Source: Bacteroides sp. (lineage in GTDB: Bacteria; Bacteroidota; Bacteroidia; Bacteroidales; Bacteroidaceae). Taken from it: DNA of 64,000 nt. The notes beneath the pieces are model-generated. The model was not told the DNA's origin. It worked only from the letters and a program-made list of their open reading frames with translations, and ran no database searches. A program made the position numbers and the translations under genes. Below, in pieces: positions 1-8,857 of this stretch (the stretch's first letter is position 1; the number at the start of each line of letters is the position of its first letter). The DNA is taken from contig JALCME010000002.1 in the NCBI GenBank assembly GCA_022648295.1, positions 124,001 through 188,000 on the forward strand, in the 5' to 3' direction.

Positions 1-605
1 TGATGCAACATCACTCCTTTGGGCTCGCCGGTAGTACCGGAAGTATAAAGGATATTCGCCAAATCGTCCGCCGAAGCACGGGCGGTACGTTCTTCAACCA
101 CCTCATTGTAAGGCAGCCCTTCTGCGGGCTTCATAAATTCATCAAAATAGACAGATGTAGTATCTCTGGAATCTTTCACCACACTCCGGTCGAATATAAT
201 GAGCTTTTGCAGTGAGGGGCAAAGGCCGAACACACTGAAAGCGGCATCATACTGGAATTGCTCACCCACAAAGAGAAAGCGTATCTGCGCATCATTAATA
301 ATATACTGCGCCTGAGCCGGCGAACTGGTGGCATAGAGTGGTATGGCGACAGCCCTATTGGCAAACGCACCGAAATCAGTATAAAAGCATTCGGGTTTAT
401 TCTGTGAAAATATTCCTATATTCTCTTTTTCCCCCACTCCTAATGCAACGAGTGCATTTGCAACTTTCCGTACAGTCTGTGAAAATTGATTCCAAGTAAT
501 GGGGATCCATTGGGCCTTTTCATAGTCCCTGTATTTCAAGGCTATTTTCTCGCCATACTTCTCTGCCTGGCGATGTACCATAACAGATAAATGATGATTA
601 ATCAT
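1..605 (-). CDS. Long-chain fatty acid--CoA ligase (AMP-binding enzyme), 5' part only
   Basis: Reading the minus strand from an ATG at 605 gives 201 open codons that run off the left edge. The protein begins MINHHLSVMVHRQAEKYGEK. Near its visible end it carries the adenylate-forming signature YTSGTTGEPKGV, the P-loop-like ATP/AMP-binding motif of acyl-CoA synthetases. This family activates fatty acids to acyl-CoA through an acyl-adenylate, at the cytosolic side of the membrane. Only about the first third of a roughly 550-600 residue enzyme is present, so substrate range cannot be judged. A Bacteroides -7 box (TACCTTTG on the minus strand) lies 27 bp upstream of the start. The gene diverges from the M20 hydrolase. 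Confidence 0.9.
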   Translation of the reverse strand, partial: MINHHLSVMVHRQAEKYGEKIALKYRDYEKAQWIPITWNQFSQTVRKVANALVALGVGEKENIGIFSQNKPECFYTDFGAFANRAVAIPLYATSSPAQAQYIINDAQIRFLFVGEQFQYDAAFSVFGLCPSLQKLIIFDRSVVKDSRDTTSVYFDEFMKPAEGLPYNEVVEERTARASADDLANILYTSGTTGEPKGVMLH

Positions 606-631
606 ATCTTTTATTGATTAGTAATATGGTA

Positions 632-639
632 CAAAGGTA
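632..639 (-). promoter_or_regulatory. Bacteroides -7 box for the acyl-CoA ligase gene
   Basis: The minus strand reads TACCTTTG, an exact match to TAnnTTTG, 27 bp upstream of the ligase ATG. No good -33 TTTG is visible at the expected 19-21 bp distance, so the assignment rests on the -7 box and its position alone. Confidence 0.5.
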
Positions 640-717
640 TTAGTTTTATCTGAAACTATCGCCTTTTTCAATAATTATCACTAAGTTTGCAAGGTTATAA
701 TCTATTTGAAGAAAGAG

Positions 718-1785
718 ATGAAATACGATATAAAGGCTATGGCTTTTGAGGCTACGGAAGTTCTCAAAGTACTAATATCCATACCCTCTCAAAGCAAAGA
801 AGAAGAAAAGGCGGCGGATTATCTGCAAAATTATATTGAAATGCAAGGAGTGGAGACTGGAAGGAAAGGCAACAACGTTTGGTGCCTTAGTCCGATGTTC
901 GACCTGCACAAACCCACTCTATTACTCAACTCCCATATTGATACGGTGAAACCGGTAAACGGATGGAGAAAGAATCCCTTTAGCCCGCAAGAGGAAAATG
1001 GAAAGCTATATGGGTTGGGGAGTAATGACGCCGGAGCAAGTGTTGTCAGTCTGCTACAGGTTTTCTTCCAACTCTGCCGCACCACCCAAGCCTACAACAT
1101 AATCTATCTGGCTTCCTGCGAAGAAGAAATTTCAGGGAAAGGAGGCATTGAAAGCGTTTTGCCGGAACTCCCCCCCATAAACTTCGCCCTTGTTGGCGAA
1201 CCGACCGAGATGCAACCTGCCATTGCAGAGAAAGGGTTGATGGTGCTGGATGTAACCGCTTACGGGAAATCGGGTCACGCCGCACGCAATGAAGGAGACA
1301 ACGCCATCTACAAGGTGCTGGATGACATTGCATGGTTTAAGAATCATCGTTTTGAAAAAGAGTCCTCTTTACTGGGACCGGTAAAGATGAGTGTAACGCA
1401 AATCAACGCAGGCACGCAGCACAACGTCATACCGGACCGTTGTACTTTTGTGGTTGACATTCGCAGTAACGAATGTTATAGCAACCAGGAGCTTTACGCC
1501 GAGATACAAAAGCAAATTACCTGTGAGGCCAAAGCCCGCTCTTTCCGTCTTAGTTCCTCACACGTAGATCCGAACCACCCTATCGTAAAAAGAGCAACGG
1601 CTATGGGACGCGTGCCTTTTGGCTCTCCCACCTTATCCGATCAGTCACTGATGTCCTTTCCTTCGTTAAAGATGGGACCGGGAAAGAGTAGCCGCTCACA
1701 TACGGCAGATGAATTCATAGCTCTTCAAGAGATAGAGGAAGCTATCGGGATTTACCTCGATTTGTTAGATAGTACACAAATCTAA
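718..1785 (+). CDS. M20 family metallohydrolase (ArgE/acetylornithine deacetylase-like)
   Basis: This is a cytosolic di-zinc amidohydrolase of the M20A/ArgE-DapE-CPG2 family. Expected ligand motifs are visible in order: HIDTVKP (His and catalytic Asp), GSNDAG (bridging Asp), SCEEEISG (catalytic Glu pair), VGEPTE, and a C-terminal SHTADEF His. Bacteroides use succinylated ornithine in arginine synthesis, and a protein of this type is often annotated as N-acetyl/N-succinylornithine deacylase; that substrate is inferred from the family. I chose the ATG at 718, preceded by GAAGAAAGAG, over an in-frame TTG at 706. The result is 355 residues, normal for the family. The gene stands alone, divergent from the ligase. 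Confidence 0.88.
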   Translation: MKYDIKAMAFEATEVLKVLISIPSQSKEEEKAADYLQNYIEMQGVETGRKGNNVWCLSPMFDLHKPTLLLNSHIDTVKPVNGWRKNPFSPQEENGKLYGLGSNDAGASVVSLLQVFFQLCRTTQAYNIIYLASCEEEISGKGGIESVLPELPPINFALVGEPTEMQPAIAEKGLMVLDVTAYGKSGHAARNEGDNAIYKVLDDIAWFKNHRFEKESSLLGPVKMSVTQINAGTQHNVIPDRCTFVVDIRSNECYSNQELYAEIQKQITCEAKARSFRLSSSHVDPNHPIVKRATAMGRVPFGSPTLSDQSLMSFPSLKMGPGKSSRSHTADEFIALQEIEEAIGIYLDLLDSTQI

Positions 1786-1815
1786 AACATCCTCTTCTCC
1801 AACTAATGCACTGTG

Positions 1816-2030
1816 CAGACGCGTACGGTTAGGAGTCTGTAAGTTCTTTTCTGTTTTAGTAGAGCATTAAGATGCACTGCGAATATATTTACAACTACAT
1901 CATTGTGAGCCATAATAATCTATTTCTTCATTAGCGTTTTAGCTAATACAGACACATACGGTTAGACTGTTACAAGTTGTTTCCTGTCCGGGTAAAGCAT
2001 GAAGATGCACCCTACAGACTCGTACGGTTG
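1816..2030. repeat. Degenerate repeats at 66/133-bp spacing in a 308-bp gene-free gap
   Basis: A motif close to CAGACNCGTACGGTT occurs at 1816, 1949 and 2015. In the first two copies a second motif (AAGATGCAC) follows at exactly the same distance, ending at 1877 and 2010. The spacing of 133 then 66 bp suggests a 66-67 bp tandem unit whose second copy (from about 1883) has decayed. No open frame, RNA gene or clear terminator was seen in 1786-2093. Confidence 0.6.
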
Positions 2031-2093
2031 CACTTTTATTTAAGAACAGATTTCTGCTAAATACAACTTAAATACAACTCTCTACCTACCTAT

Positions 2094-3395
2094 TTATCGG
2101 TTCAGCCAGGTTTCAGGATCCAGCTTCTCCTTCTCCCTGCGAAGTTGGAAATGTAATACAGTACGCCCTCCATCGGTTCCGTCGGAGAAGACCTGACCCA
2201 ACGTTTGCTTGGTGGACACCGCGTCACCCGTATTAACGGAAGCGGAAGATAAATTGCAATATACAGAGATATAACTGCCATGACGAACAAGGATGTTAAA
2301 GAGTCCGTTGAGCTTAAAGACAGCGGCAACCTTTCCGTTAAAGACGGCACGGGCATGGGCTCCGGGCTTGCCCTGAATATCAATTCCTTTATTATCCAGT
2401 TTCACATTGCGAAGCCCTTCCACCGAATACTCCCCGTAATGGCTGGTAATGATGTAAGGACCGGTTATAGGCATTGGCAAACGACCACGGTTACCAGCGA
2501 AGTTTCCAGAAAGTTCCCTATCCGCCCTACTCATGGTATAAGTTTCCAGTGGAGTTGATTTCCGGCTCTTACCGGACGAGGTACGCGCTTTACCCGAATC
2601 ACCTTCGCTTTTCTTACGGGCATCAGCTTCGCGCCGGGCTTCCTCTTCCGCCCGTTTGCGGGCTTTTTCTATTTCGTCTGCAATCAGTCGGTCAATGCGG
2701 GCATTCAGCTGGTTAGCCTCGCGCCGCTTCTGTGCTATCTCCTTCTGTAGTCCCCGTTGTTTCTTCCGCAGATCAGCCACTAGCGTCTGTTTCTCTTTTT
2801 CCTGGGTCTCCAGTTTCGCCTTCTCCGATTCGCGTTCCTTTAGCAAAGACTCCTTCGCAGCTTTCACTTCCCGAAGTTCCGCCTTTTTACGGTTTACCTG
2901 CTTCTGCTTTTTTATGATTTCCTCCCCTTGTAAACGTTGAAACGTGGCATATTCACGTACATAACGCAAGCGGCGGTAAGTCTGTTCCAGACTATTCGCA
3001 GAAAGAATAAACATTAGCTTTTCTTCGATGGAGCGGTTCTTATAAAGGTATTGAACGGATGCTTCATATTCCTTCTTTTTATCCTTCAGGTCATTTTGCA
3101 GGTGTATCAATTGCCGTTCTAAATTCAGCAACTCCCGCTCAATAGCATCCATATCATCATTGATGGCAAGGATATAGCGTTTCCGCTCTTCTATCTGTCC
3201 GTTAAGGGTGGCAAGTCCCTGCAGCTGATTGCCAACATGTTGCTTTGTCGTATTTAAAAGTGTTTCCGTAGCAGAAATCTGCTCTTGCAAAGCCCCCCGC
3301 TTGCCTTCCAGCTCTTTAATCAGTTTATTGGTTTGGGCAAGGAGTGGTGATGCCAGACAGAAACAGCTTATAAAGAAAACAAAGAGATACCTCAT
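2094..3395 (-). CDS. EnvC-like murein hydrolase activator (coiled coil + degenerate M23/LytM domain)
   Basis: The 433-residue protein has a signal peptide (MRYLFVFFISCFCLASPLLAQ). A long charged coiled coil (about 22-265) follows, then a low-complexity linker and a C-terminal LytM/M23 fold (about 310-430). This is the layout of EnvC/NlpD-type factors, which activate amidases that split septal peptidoglycan. The catalytic positions look degraded: NKGIDI replaces the usual HxGIDI and VYCNLSS replaces YxHL, while LHFQLR is kept. It is therefore probably a non-hydrolytic activator, as EnvC is. It is the last gene of the dut-TPR-DUF4292-envC run, and its ATG overlaps the preceding stop (ATGA). Confidence 0.87.
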   Translation of the reverse strand: MRYLFVFFISCFCLASPLLAQTNKLIKELEGKRGALQEQISATETLLNTTKQHVGNQLQGLATLNGQIEERKRYILAINDDMDAIERELLNLERQLIHLQNDLKDKKKEYEASVQYLYKNRSIEEKLMFILSANSLEQTYRRLRYVREYATFQRLQGEEIIKKQKQVNRKKAELREVKAAKESLLKERESEKAKLETQEKEKQTLVADLRKKQRGLQKEIAQKRREANQLNARIDRLIADEIEKARKRAEEEARREADARKKSEGDSGKARTSSGKSRKSTPLETYTMSRADRELSGNFAGNRGRLPMPITGPYIITSHYGEYSVEGLRNVKLDNKGIDIQGKPGAHARAVFNGKVAAVFKLNGLFNILVRHGSYISVYCNLSSASVNTGDAVSTKQTLGQVFSDGTDGGRTVLHFQLRREKEKLDPETWLNR

Positions 3396-3985
3396 AACTT
3401 CATTAATAATTCTGCAATTTCAGTCCACTGGACTTCGGTATATTTGGAAGAGACTTTCGTCGGTTCCAATGAAAAGGTTTTATCCGAGAAGTCAAACAAT
3501 TCTATTTTCCCTTTCTCCAAAGAAGAGGTCAGGCCTAATTCCTTTCCGGTCAGGGTGGCTTTACCGGACTTTGAAGCTTTAAACAGCATCTTTTCCAGAT
3601 GATTAAAGTCCGCCTTCTTAGGCAAGACACCTTTCAGTTCTTCACGCGAAGTATGCACATAACGTTTACCCATGCGATCCACCACCAGAACATCATCCGG
3701 GGTGACATCCAAACGGGCTACTTCCGTACGGAACACGGGCATCAGAAAAGATAGTTGCACCCGTTCGTTCCTGATTAACTTCATCGTACCACTGATGGTA
3801 ATCATTGCGTCATCATGGGGAACGGTCAGCCGCACTTTAGAAGATAAATAATCCCCCTTCCCGGAAGAAACCATCTTCCGGGAAGTGCTACATCCCGAAA
3901 GTCCGGCAATGAACAAGAGGGCTAAGGCAAAGGGTAAAATACGGAGCACCTTTGCCACCCCGTTCTTATTTAATGGAATATTCAT
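3392..3985 (-). CDS. DUF4292 domain lipoprotein
   Basis: This 197-residue protein has a hydrophobic N-terminus ending in a lipobox (LSGC, Cys about residue 32), so it should be a lipoprotein of the cell envelope. The rest matches the DUF4292 pattern of short beta-rich segments, as in VRLTVPHDDAMITISGTMKL. That architecture resembles LolA/LolB-like lipid-carrying folds, but this is inference and no function is proven. Both its ends overlap neighbours by four bases (ATGA), linking it translationally to the TPR lipoprotein upstream and the EnvC-like gene downstream. The trio is a common Bacteroidetes arrangement. Confidence 0.82.
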   Translation of the reverse strand: MNIPLNKNGVAKVLRILPFALALLFIAGLSGCSTSRKMVSSGKGDYLSSKVRLTVPHDDAMITISGTMKLIRNERVQLSFLMPVFRTEVARLDVTPDDVLVVDRMGKRYVHTSREELKGVLPKKADFNHLEKMLFKASKSGKATLTGKELGLTSSLEKGKIELFDFSDKTFSLEPTKVSSKYTEVQWTEIAELLMKL

Positions 3986-5781
3986 TCTGATATATATTTC
4001 TTTTGCTCTATTTTCTGTTTCAGCGTCTTAGACTTGCTTCCCTTTTCCAAAGCCTGTTTCCAATACTTCAACGCCCCGTCCACATCACCTGTCATATAGT
4101 AAATGTCACCGCAATGTTCAATAATCACATCACTCTTTTCCGTATCACTCTTCACAGCATCATCAATGTAAAGACGGGCTTCTGCATAATTTCCCTTCAC
4201 AAACAAGATCCAGGCATACGTATCCAGATAAGTGGCATTATTCGGTTCCGCTTTCACGGTTTTATAACTCATTTCCTCCGCTTTGTCCAGATCGCGGCGT
4301 TCCACAGACAAGTAATAAGCATAATTGTTTAGTGCACCGATATTGGAGGGGTTGTATACTAAAGCGGAATCGTAGGCAGCGTATGATTCCTTATCCAAAT
4401 CCCGGGTATGATAAATATCTCCTAAAATCGAATAGAAATCGGAAACCACTTCTTTCTTGCTGTCTTTAGTAATGTGCTTCAATGCCTTCTGGCAAACCGA
4501 CAATGCATCATCCGAGCGTTCCGCCTGATTGTATGCAATGGCAAGATAAAAATAGAACTCCAGCATTTCTGGATTGGACTCAATCCCCGGCTCACACAAA
4601 TCAATCACTTTCTTGTAATCTTCCTTACGAATGGCATCTCCGAGCAAGGTCATACGGGCCGCCGTATTGGTAGGGTCAATATCCAACACTTCTTTCAACA
4701 CTGGCAACGATTCCTTATTCATCCCCTTTGAAATGAGGTATTGAGCGTACAGCATGGGAATCTGGGTATCGTCCAGATTTTGCGGCATAATACGGTCGAA
4801 CAGTGATATGACCTGAATGCTGTCCTTGCCCCCCCCTTGTTCACTTTCCAGAATAAATTGCCGCATAACGGTAGCTTTGGTCTCGGAAGGCACTTTTTTA
4901 TTTAATAGCAGGGTATCGAGCTGCTGTTGATAGAGTTCCTTTTGTCCGGTCTGGTCATAATAGGAAGCCAAAGAATACATCGCCATCGCATTGTCCGGCT
5001 CCGCAGCAAGTACCTTTTTATACAGATCGTACGCCACATCTTTCTTTCCGTTCTGCATATAGGCATCCCCCAGAATCACCTGATAGCGCATATCATTAGG
5101 GTATTCTTTCACCAGACTCTCTATTTCGTGGAAGGCTTTTTTATTTTCTTTCATTTGCAGGTAAATACGGAACTTTTCCATAGTGAGCTGCTCATTTTTC
5201 CCTATTTTTCCTTCCAGACGGTTCAGCGTGGAGATCACCTTATCGTACTTCTCCTGACTGTTGTAAATACCGAGAAGGGTGGAGAACGTCTCCAACTGGG
5301 AAGGGAAACGGGTAGTCATAGTTTCCAGCAAAGCAACCGCTTTCTCCATATTATTCTGCTGACGGTACAAACCTACCAGACCTTTACTATACCAATAGTT
5401 ATCCGGTGCATACTGCACAGCTTTCTCCAAAGCATCCTGCGCCTTATCCGCCTGCTTCAGGAGAATGTAGTACTGGGCTATCTGATACAGGGCCGAAGAG
5501 GCTTCGGGGTTGATAGCCAGACAGTGCTGCAACAGGTCGAAAGTACCGGCATAGTCGTTTTGCCCTTTCAACCGCATTGCTTCCAGGAAGAAATAATCGT
5601 ATTTGCGTTGCTTCTCTGCGGAAAGAGACGACTGCACCGCCGGACTTTTCAGGCTTTCCGAATCTCCGTAGCGGGTTGTTAACGCTTTTCCTCCCACCGA
5701 GCGGGAAGTTCCGCACGACGCCAATGCAATGCCAAGCACTAACAACAATGCCGTCTTTATTTTATCTTTGAAATTCTTCAT
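3982..5781 (-). CDS. Tetratricopeptide repeat lipoprotein
   Basis: The 599-residue protein opens with a lipoprotein signal (lipobox ALASC, Cys about residue 23). After that it is almost entirely TPR units, recognisable by repeated W/L/Y-G-Y-A-P spacing such as AALYQIAQYYI, NIGALNNYAYYL and VIIEHCGDIYYM. TPR solenoids scaffold protein complexes; the binding partner is unknown. It sits between dut and the DUF4292/EnvC genes and shares an ATGA overlap with DUF4292. That suggests a role in envelope or septum maintenance, which is inference from context. The ATG at 5781 is followed directly by a typical signal sequence. Confidence 0.85.
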   Translation of the reverse strand: MKNFKDKIKTALLLVLGIALASCGTSRSVGGKALTTRYGDSESLKSPAVQSSLSAEKQRKYDYFFLEAMRLKGQNDYAGTFDLLQHCLAINPEASSALYQIAQYYILLKQADKAQDALEKAVQYAPDNYWYSKGLVGLYRQQNNMEKAVALLETMTTRFPSQLETFSTLLGIYNSQEKYDKVISTLNRLEGKIGKNEQLTMEKFRIYLQMKENKKAFHEIESLVKEYPNDMRYQVILGDAYMQNGKKDVAYDLYKKVLAAEPDNAMAMYSLASYYDQTGQKELYQQQLDTLLLNKKVPSETKATVMRQFILESEQGGGKDSIQVISLFDRIMPQNLDDTQIPMLYAQYLISKGMNKESLPVLKEVLDIDPTNTAARMTLLGDAIRKEDYKKVIDLCEPGIESNPEMLEFYFYLAIAYNQAERSDDALSVCQKALKHITKDSKKEVVSDFYSILGDIYHTRDLDKESYAAYDSALVYNPSNIGALNNYAYYLSVERRDLDKAEEMSYKTVKAEPNNATYLDTYAWILFVKGNYAEARLYIDDAVKSDTEKSDVIIEHCGDIYYMTGDVDGALKYWKQALEKGSKSKTLKQKIEQKKYISE

Positions 5782-5861
5782 TCTATTATTTACTCTCTAA
5801 AAACGTATATTTAACGGAAAGCAGAACCGGTGTACGATTTGCCTTTCCGACTCTTTCTTCC

Positions 5862-6293
5862 TTACACGCCGGTATGTCCGAATCCTCCGGCACCGCGTTG
5901 CGTTTCGTCAAGCACTTCCACTTCCTGCCAAACAGCCTGCTCGTGGCGTGCCACCACCATCTGTGCTATGCGCTCCCCGTCTTCTATCACAAAGGTTTCA
6001 GAGGAGAGGTTCACCAGAATAATACAAATTTCCCCCCGGTAGTCCGCATCAATCGTGCCCGGAGAGTTCAACACCGTAACACCTTTCTTAAGTGCCAAAC
6101 CGCTACGTGGACGGACTTGTGCTTCATATCCCTTGGGCAAAGCAATATACAGCCCCGTAGGAACCAGACAACGTTGCAGAGGTTCTAACGAAATGGGAGT
6201 GGAAAGATTTGCACGGAGGTCCATCCCTGCAGAAGCTTCGGTGGCATACGCCGGAAGCTGGTGTTTCGACTTATTAACGATTTGTATATTCAT
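5862..6293 (-). CDS. dut: dUTP diphosphatase (dUTPase)
   Basis: This trimeric-type dUTPase hydrolyses dUTP to dUMP and PPi, keeping uracil out of DNA and feeding dTMP synthesis. At 143 residues it is the usual length. All five family motifs are present: [25 protein letters not shown] (with the uracil-binding turn and catalytic Asp), GERIAQMV, and the C-terminal [10 protein letters not shown] arm that closes over the triphosphate. It is the first gene of a minus-strand run with the TPR, DUF4292 and EnvC-like genes, 80 bp upstream of the TPR start. It diverges from the dGTPase gene, another nucleotide-pool enzyme. Confidence 0.96.
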   Translation of the reverse strand: MNIQIVNKSKHQLPAYATEASAGMDLRANLSTPISLEPLQRCLVPTGLYIALPKGYEAQVRPRSGLALKKGVTVLNSPGTIDADYRGEICIILVNLSSETFVIEDGERIAQMVVARHEQAVWQEVEVLDETQRGAGGFGHTGV

Positions 6294-6350
6294 GCTATAG
6301 GCAGTTTACTATTTAACGGGCGAAAATACGGAATTTGAGATAAAATGTCC

Positions 6351-6358
6351 TATTTTTG
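6351..6358 (+). promoter_or_regulatory. -7 box upstream of dGTPase
   Basis: TATTTTTG matches the Bacteroides TAnnTTTG consensus 61 bp upstream of the dGTPase start, in the dut/dGTPase divergent gap. The nearest upstream TTTG (6334-6337) is only 13 bp away, too close for an ideal -33 box. Confidence 0.45.
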
Positions 6359-6418
6359 CAGTTAAATAATGTGCAATCACAACAACTTCATTGCACCTCT
6401 CTATAAAAACAAATCATT

Positions 6419-7768
6419 ATGATGGATTGGAATACGCTTATCTCAGCCAAGCGTTTTGGCCTGGAGGAGTTTCACCGGGAGCGCCACGAGAACCGCTCCG
6501 AATTTCAACGCGACTATGACCGTTTAGTTTTTTCGGCCCCGTTCCGCCGTCTTCAGAATAAGACCCAAGTGTTCCCCTTGCCGGGAAGCATATTTGTACA
6601 CAACCGGTTGACCCACAGTCTGGAAGTCTCTTGCGTTGGTCGTTCTCTGGGAAATGACGTTTCCAAAGCCATTCTTTCACAGCGTCCCGAGCTCGGTCAG
6701 TCTTTTCTTTCCGAAATAGGTTCCATTGTATCGGCCGCCTGTCTGGCACACGATTTAGGCAACCCCCCCTTCGGACATTCGGGGGAACGTGCCATCTCCA
6801 CCTTCTTTTCGGAAGGAAAAGGAATGGGATTAAAGGAACGGCAACCGAACGGGGAGCAACTGACGCCGGTCCAATGGGACGACCTTACGCACTTTGAAGG
6901 GAATGCCAACGCTTTCCGTCTGCTTACCCACCAGTTCGAAGGACGCCGGAAAGGGGGATTCGTTTTGACTTACTCCACGCTGGCGAGCATCGTCAAATAT
7001 CCTTTCTCATCGAGCCTTGCAGGCAATAAATCCAAGTTCGGATTCTTCACCACCGAGGAAGAGAGCTTCCGCCGCATTGCGGAAGAACTGGGTATGAAGC
7101 GCCTCAATGAAGCTCCGCTGAAGTATGCCCGCCATCCGCTGGTCTTTCTGGTGGAAGCTGCGGACGACATCTGCTACCAGATGATGGATATAGAGGATGC
7201 CCATAAACTTAAAATACTGACCACAAAAGAGACTAAGGATTTATTGCTCAACTACTTTGAGGAAGAACGCAGGGAGCATATCATCAAAACATTCGATATT
7301 GTAAGTGATGTCAACGAACAGATCGCTTATTTAAGGTCAAGTGTCATCGGGCTACTGATTCAGGAATGTACCCGGGCTTTTTTAGACAACGAAGAAAGTA
7401 TTTTGGAAGGGACATTCAACGGAAGTCTAATTAACCACATTTCCGAACGTCCGGCAAAGGCTTACGGACACTGTGCGGATGTCTCCATGAAGAAGATTTA
7501 CCGTGCACGTGATGTACTGGACATTGAGCTGGCTGGTTTCCGCATCATCACCACCCTACTTGAGCTGATGATTGAAGCGGTACGTTTCCCCGAAAAGGCT
7601 TATTCGCAACTACTTATTAACCGGGTATCGGGACAATACAACATAAAGGCAGCCTCCCTCTATGAAAGGATACAGGCGGTATTGGATTATGTTTCGGGCA
7701 TGACCGATGTCTTTGCACTTGATCTGTACCGGAAAATAAACGGTAATAGTTTGCCCCAGATCAGTTAA
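6419..7768 (+). CDS. dgt: Deoxyguanosinetriphosphate triphosphohydrolase (dGTPase, HD superfamily)
   Basis: This 449-residue HD-domain phosphohydrolase cleaves dNTPs, typically dGTP, to the nucleoside and triphosphate. Metal-binding residues are visible: HNRLTHSLE (His about 66), the HD pair in AHDLGNPPFGH (about 111-112) and a later VEAADDICY. The N-terminal FRRLQNKTQVF is diagnostic for the dGTPase branch. Two adjacent ATGs (6419 and 6422) could start the protein. It is transcribed away from dut, so the pair may balance dNTP pools together. The 3' end converges on glsB across a gap with a 70-bp direct repeat. Confidence 0.93.
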   Translation: MMDWNTLISAKRFGLEEFHRERHENRSEFQRDYDRLVFSAPFRRLQNKTQVFPLPGSIFVHNRLTHSLEVSCVGRSLGNDVSKAILSQRPELGQSFLSEIGSIVSAACLAHDLGNPPFGHSGERAISTFFSEGKGMGLKERQPNGEQLTPVQWDDLTHFEGNANAFRLLTHQFEGRRKGGFVLTYSTLASIVKYPFSSSLAGNKSKFGFFTTEEESFRRIAEELGMKRLNEAPLKYARHPLVFLVEAADDICYQMMDIEDAHKLKILTTKETKDLLLNYFEEERREHIIKTFDIVSDVNEQIAYLRSSVIGLLIQECTRAFLDNEESILEGTFNGSLINHISERPAKAYGHCADVSMKKIYRARDVLDIELAGFRIITTLLELMIEAVRFPEKAYSQLLINRVSGQYNIKAASLYERIQAVLDYVSGMTDVFALDLYRKINGNSLPQIS

Positions 7769-7769
7769 G

Positions 7770-7858
7770 GGGCAATTCTATTTACTTGTTGAGAAGAGCA
7801 CTTTATTCATTGCCTCTCATAAGTCAGGACATAACTCTAGGGCAATTCTATTTACTTG
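7770..7858. repeat. 19-bp direct repeat marking a duplicated glsB 3' end
   Basis: GGGCAATTCTATTTACTTG occurs at 7770-7788 and again at 7840-7858, exactly 70 bp apart. The second copy contains the glsB stop codon. On the minus strand the outer copy, with its flank, still reads as a variant of the last GlsB codons (NKVLFSTSK-stop against NKVFFPSK-stop). It lies between convergent dgt and glsB. Confidence 0.75.
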
Positions 7859-8834
7859 GAAAAAACACCTTATTGGCCCCCGATGTCAGCTTGCAGGCTT
7901 CTGGTTCACTTTCCATAAAAGATTGGATGTGCCGGATGCGCTTCTCTGCCAGAATCTCGTTTACCGCAATCAGGATACCGGTTTCCTCCACATCTCCGAA
8001 GCCATAATTAATAGCGGTGCCAAACATACGCATTGTGGGACTTAAACTCATATAGGCATTTACCAGAGGAGGTATATTGTACCCGAGTTTACGTATCTCA
8101 CAGTTCAGTATCTTATAATCATCTTTGAAGGTCTTTTTACAGAACAGTTTTTCCAAAGCTTTCTCGTCAGACTCCAATTCAAGCGGTTTCATAGGGGAAA
8201 TCAGGTTGTCTTTATCTGCAAAATGCTTTTTCAGGAAATAAAGTATCATGTCACGTCCCTGCTTGTGATAGCTGGGATACATGGTCACTTTACCAAAGAA
8301 ATATTTCACATTGGGCATGATTACTGTCAACGCACCCAAGCCATCCCACAGGTTGTCCAGCGCAAACAGGCCTTTACTGCCGGCACGCGTGGACTGGTAT
8401 TCAAGGGTAACGAAGGAGCGTCCCAGCTCTATTGTCGTAGGAAGGTATTCTTTCAGAAATTTATCGGAGAAATTAAACATGTGCGCGGTGGCTAACAGTG
8501 GCGCACCGGCTTGATCGAACCGGACCTCAGTACCCAGAATATAGCGGTAGCCTCCAAGAATATCTTCCGCCTCCGGATTCCACACAATCAGTTGCTTATA
8601 GGGGTTCTCCATCGTATCGTACTCATCAATATCTATTGATTTTCCGGTTCCCCCTCCCGCAGCACGGAATGCTATTTCACGCAGGCGGCCTATTTCCCTC
8701 ATGATATTTGGAGAATCCTGAGCAGTAATAATGTATATCTGATTATGACTTTTGTTCGTCATGCGTAAGCGTTTCTCTTCAGTAAGCTCCGCTTTAAGCA
8801 GTTCTTTATCTACCGGTTCAATAATCTCTTCCAT
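7848..8834 (-). CDS. glsB: GlsB: GNAT-type N-acyltransferase of glycine lipid synthesis
   Basis: The 328-residue protein matches the OlsB/hemolysin-like acyltransferase family. Recognisable blocks are REIAFRAAGGGTG, IVWNPEAEDILGGYRYILG, ELGRSFVTLEYQS and YFFGKVTMYPSY. In Bacteroides, GlsB transfers a 3-hydroxyacyl group to glycine, giving the monoacylated precursor of glycine (flavo-)lipids. Its usual partner GlsA is encoded immediately upstream (23-bp gap), which strongly supports the assignment. The enzyme should act at the cytosolic face of the inner membrane. The extreme 3' end is duplicated downstream. Confidence 0.88.
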   Translation of the reverse strand: MEEIIEPVDKELLKAELTEEKRLRMTNKSHNQIYIITAQDSPNIMREIGRLREIAFRAAGGGTGKSIDIDEYDTMENPYKQLIVWNPEAEDILGGYRYILGTEVRFDQAGAPLLATAHMFNFSDKFLKEYLPTTIELGRSFVTLEYQSTRAGSKGLFALDNLWDGLGALTVIMPNVKYFFGKVTMYPSYHKQGRDMILYFLKKHFADKDNLISPMKPLELESDEKALEKLFCKKTFKDDYKILNCEIRKLGYNIPPLVNAYMSLSPTMRMFGTAINYGFGDVEETGILIAVNEILAEKRIRHIQSFMESEPEACKLTSGANKVFFPSK

Positions 8835-8857
8835 ATTTCTTTGTTAGTAGTTTTTCT

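Noticed and set aside
4927-5682. Long plus-strand open frame (251 codons)
   Set aside because: It lies wholly antisense to the TPR lipoprotein gene, whose frame, signal peptide and repeats are clear. The antisense product has no recognisable domain.
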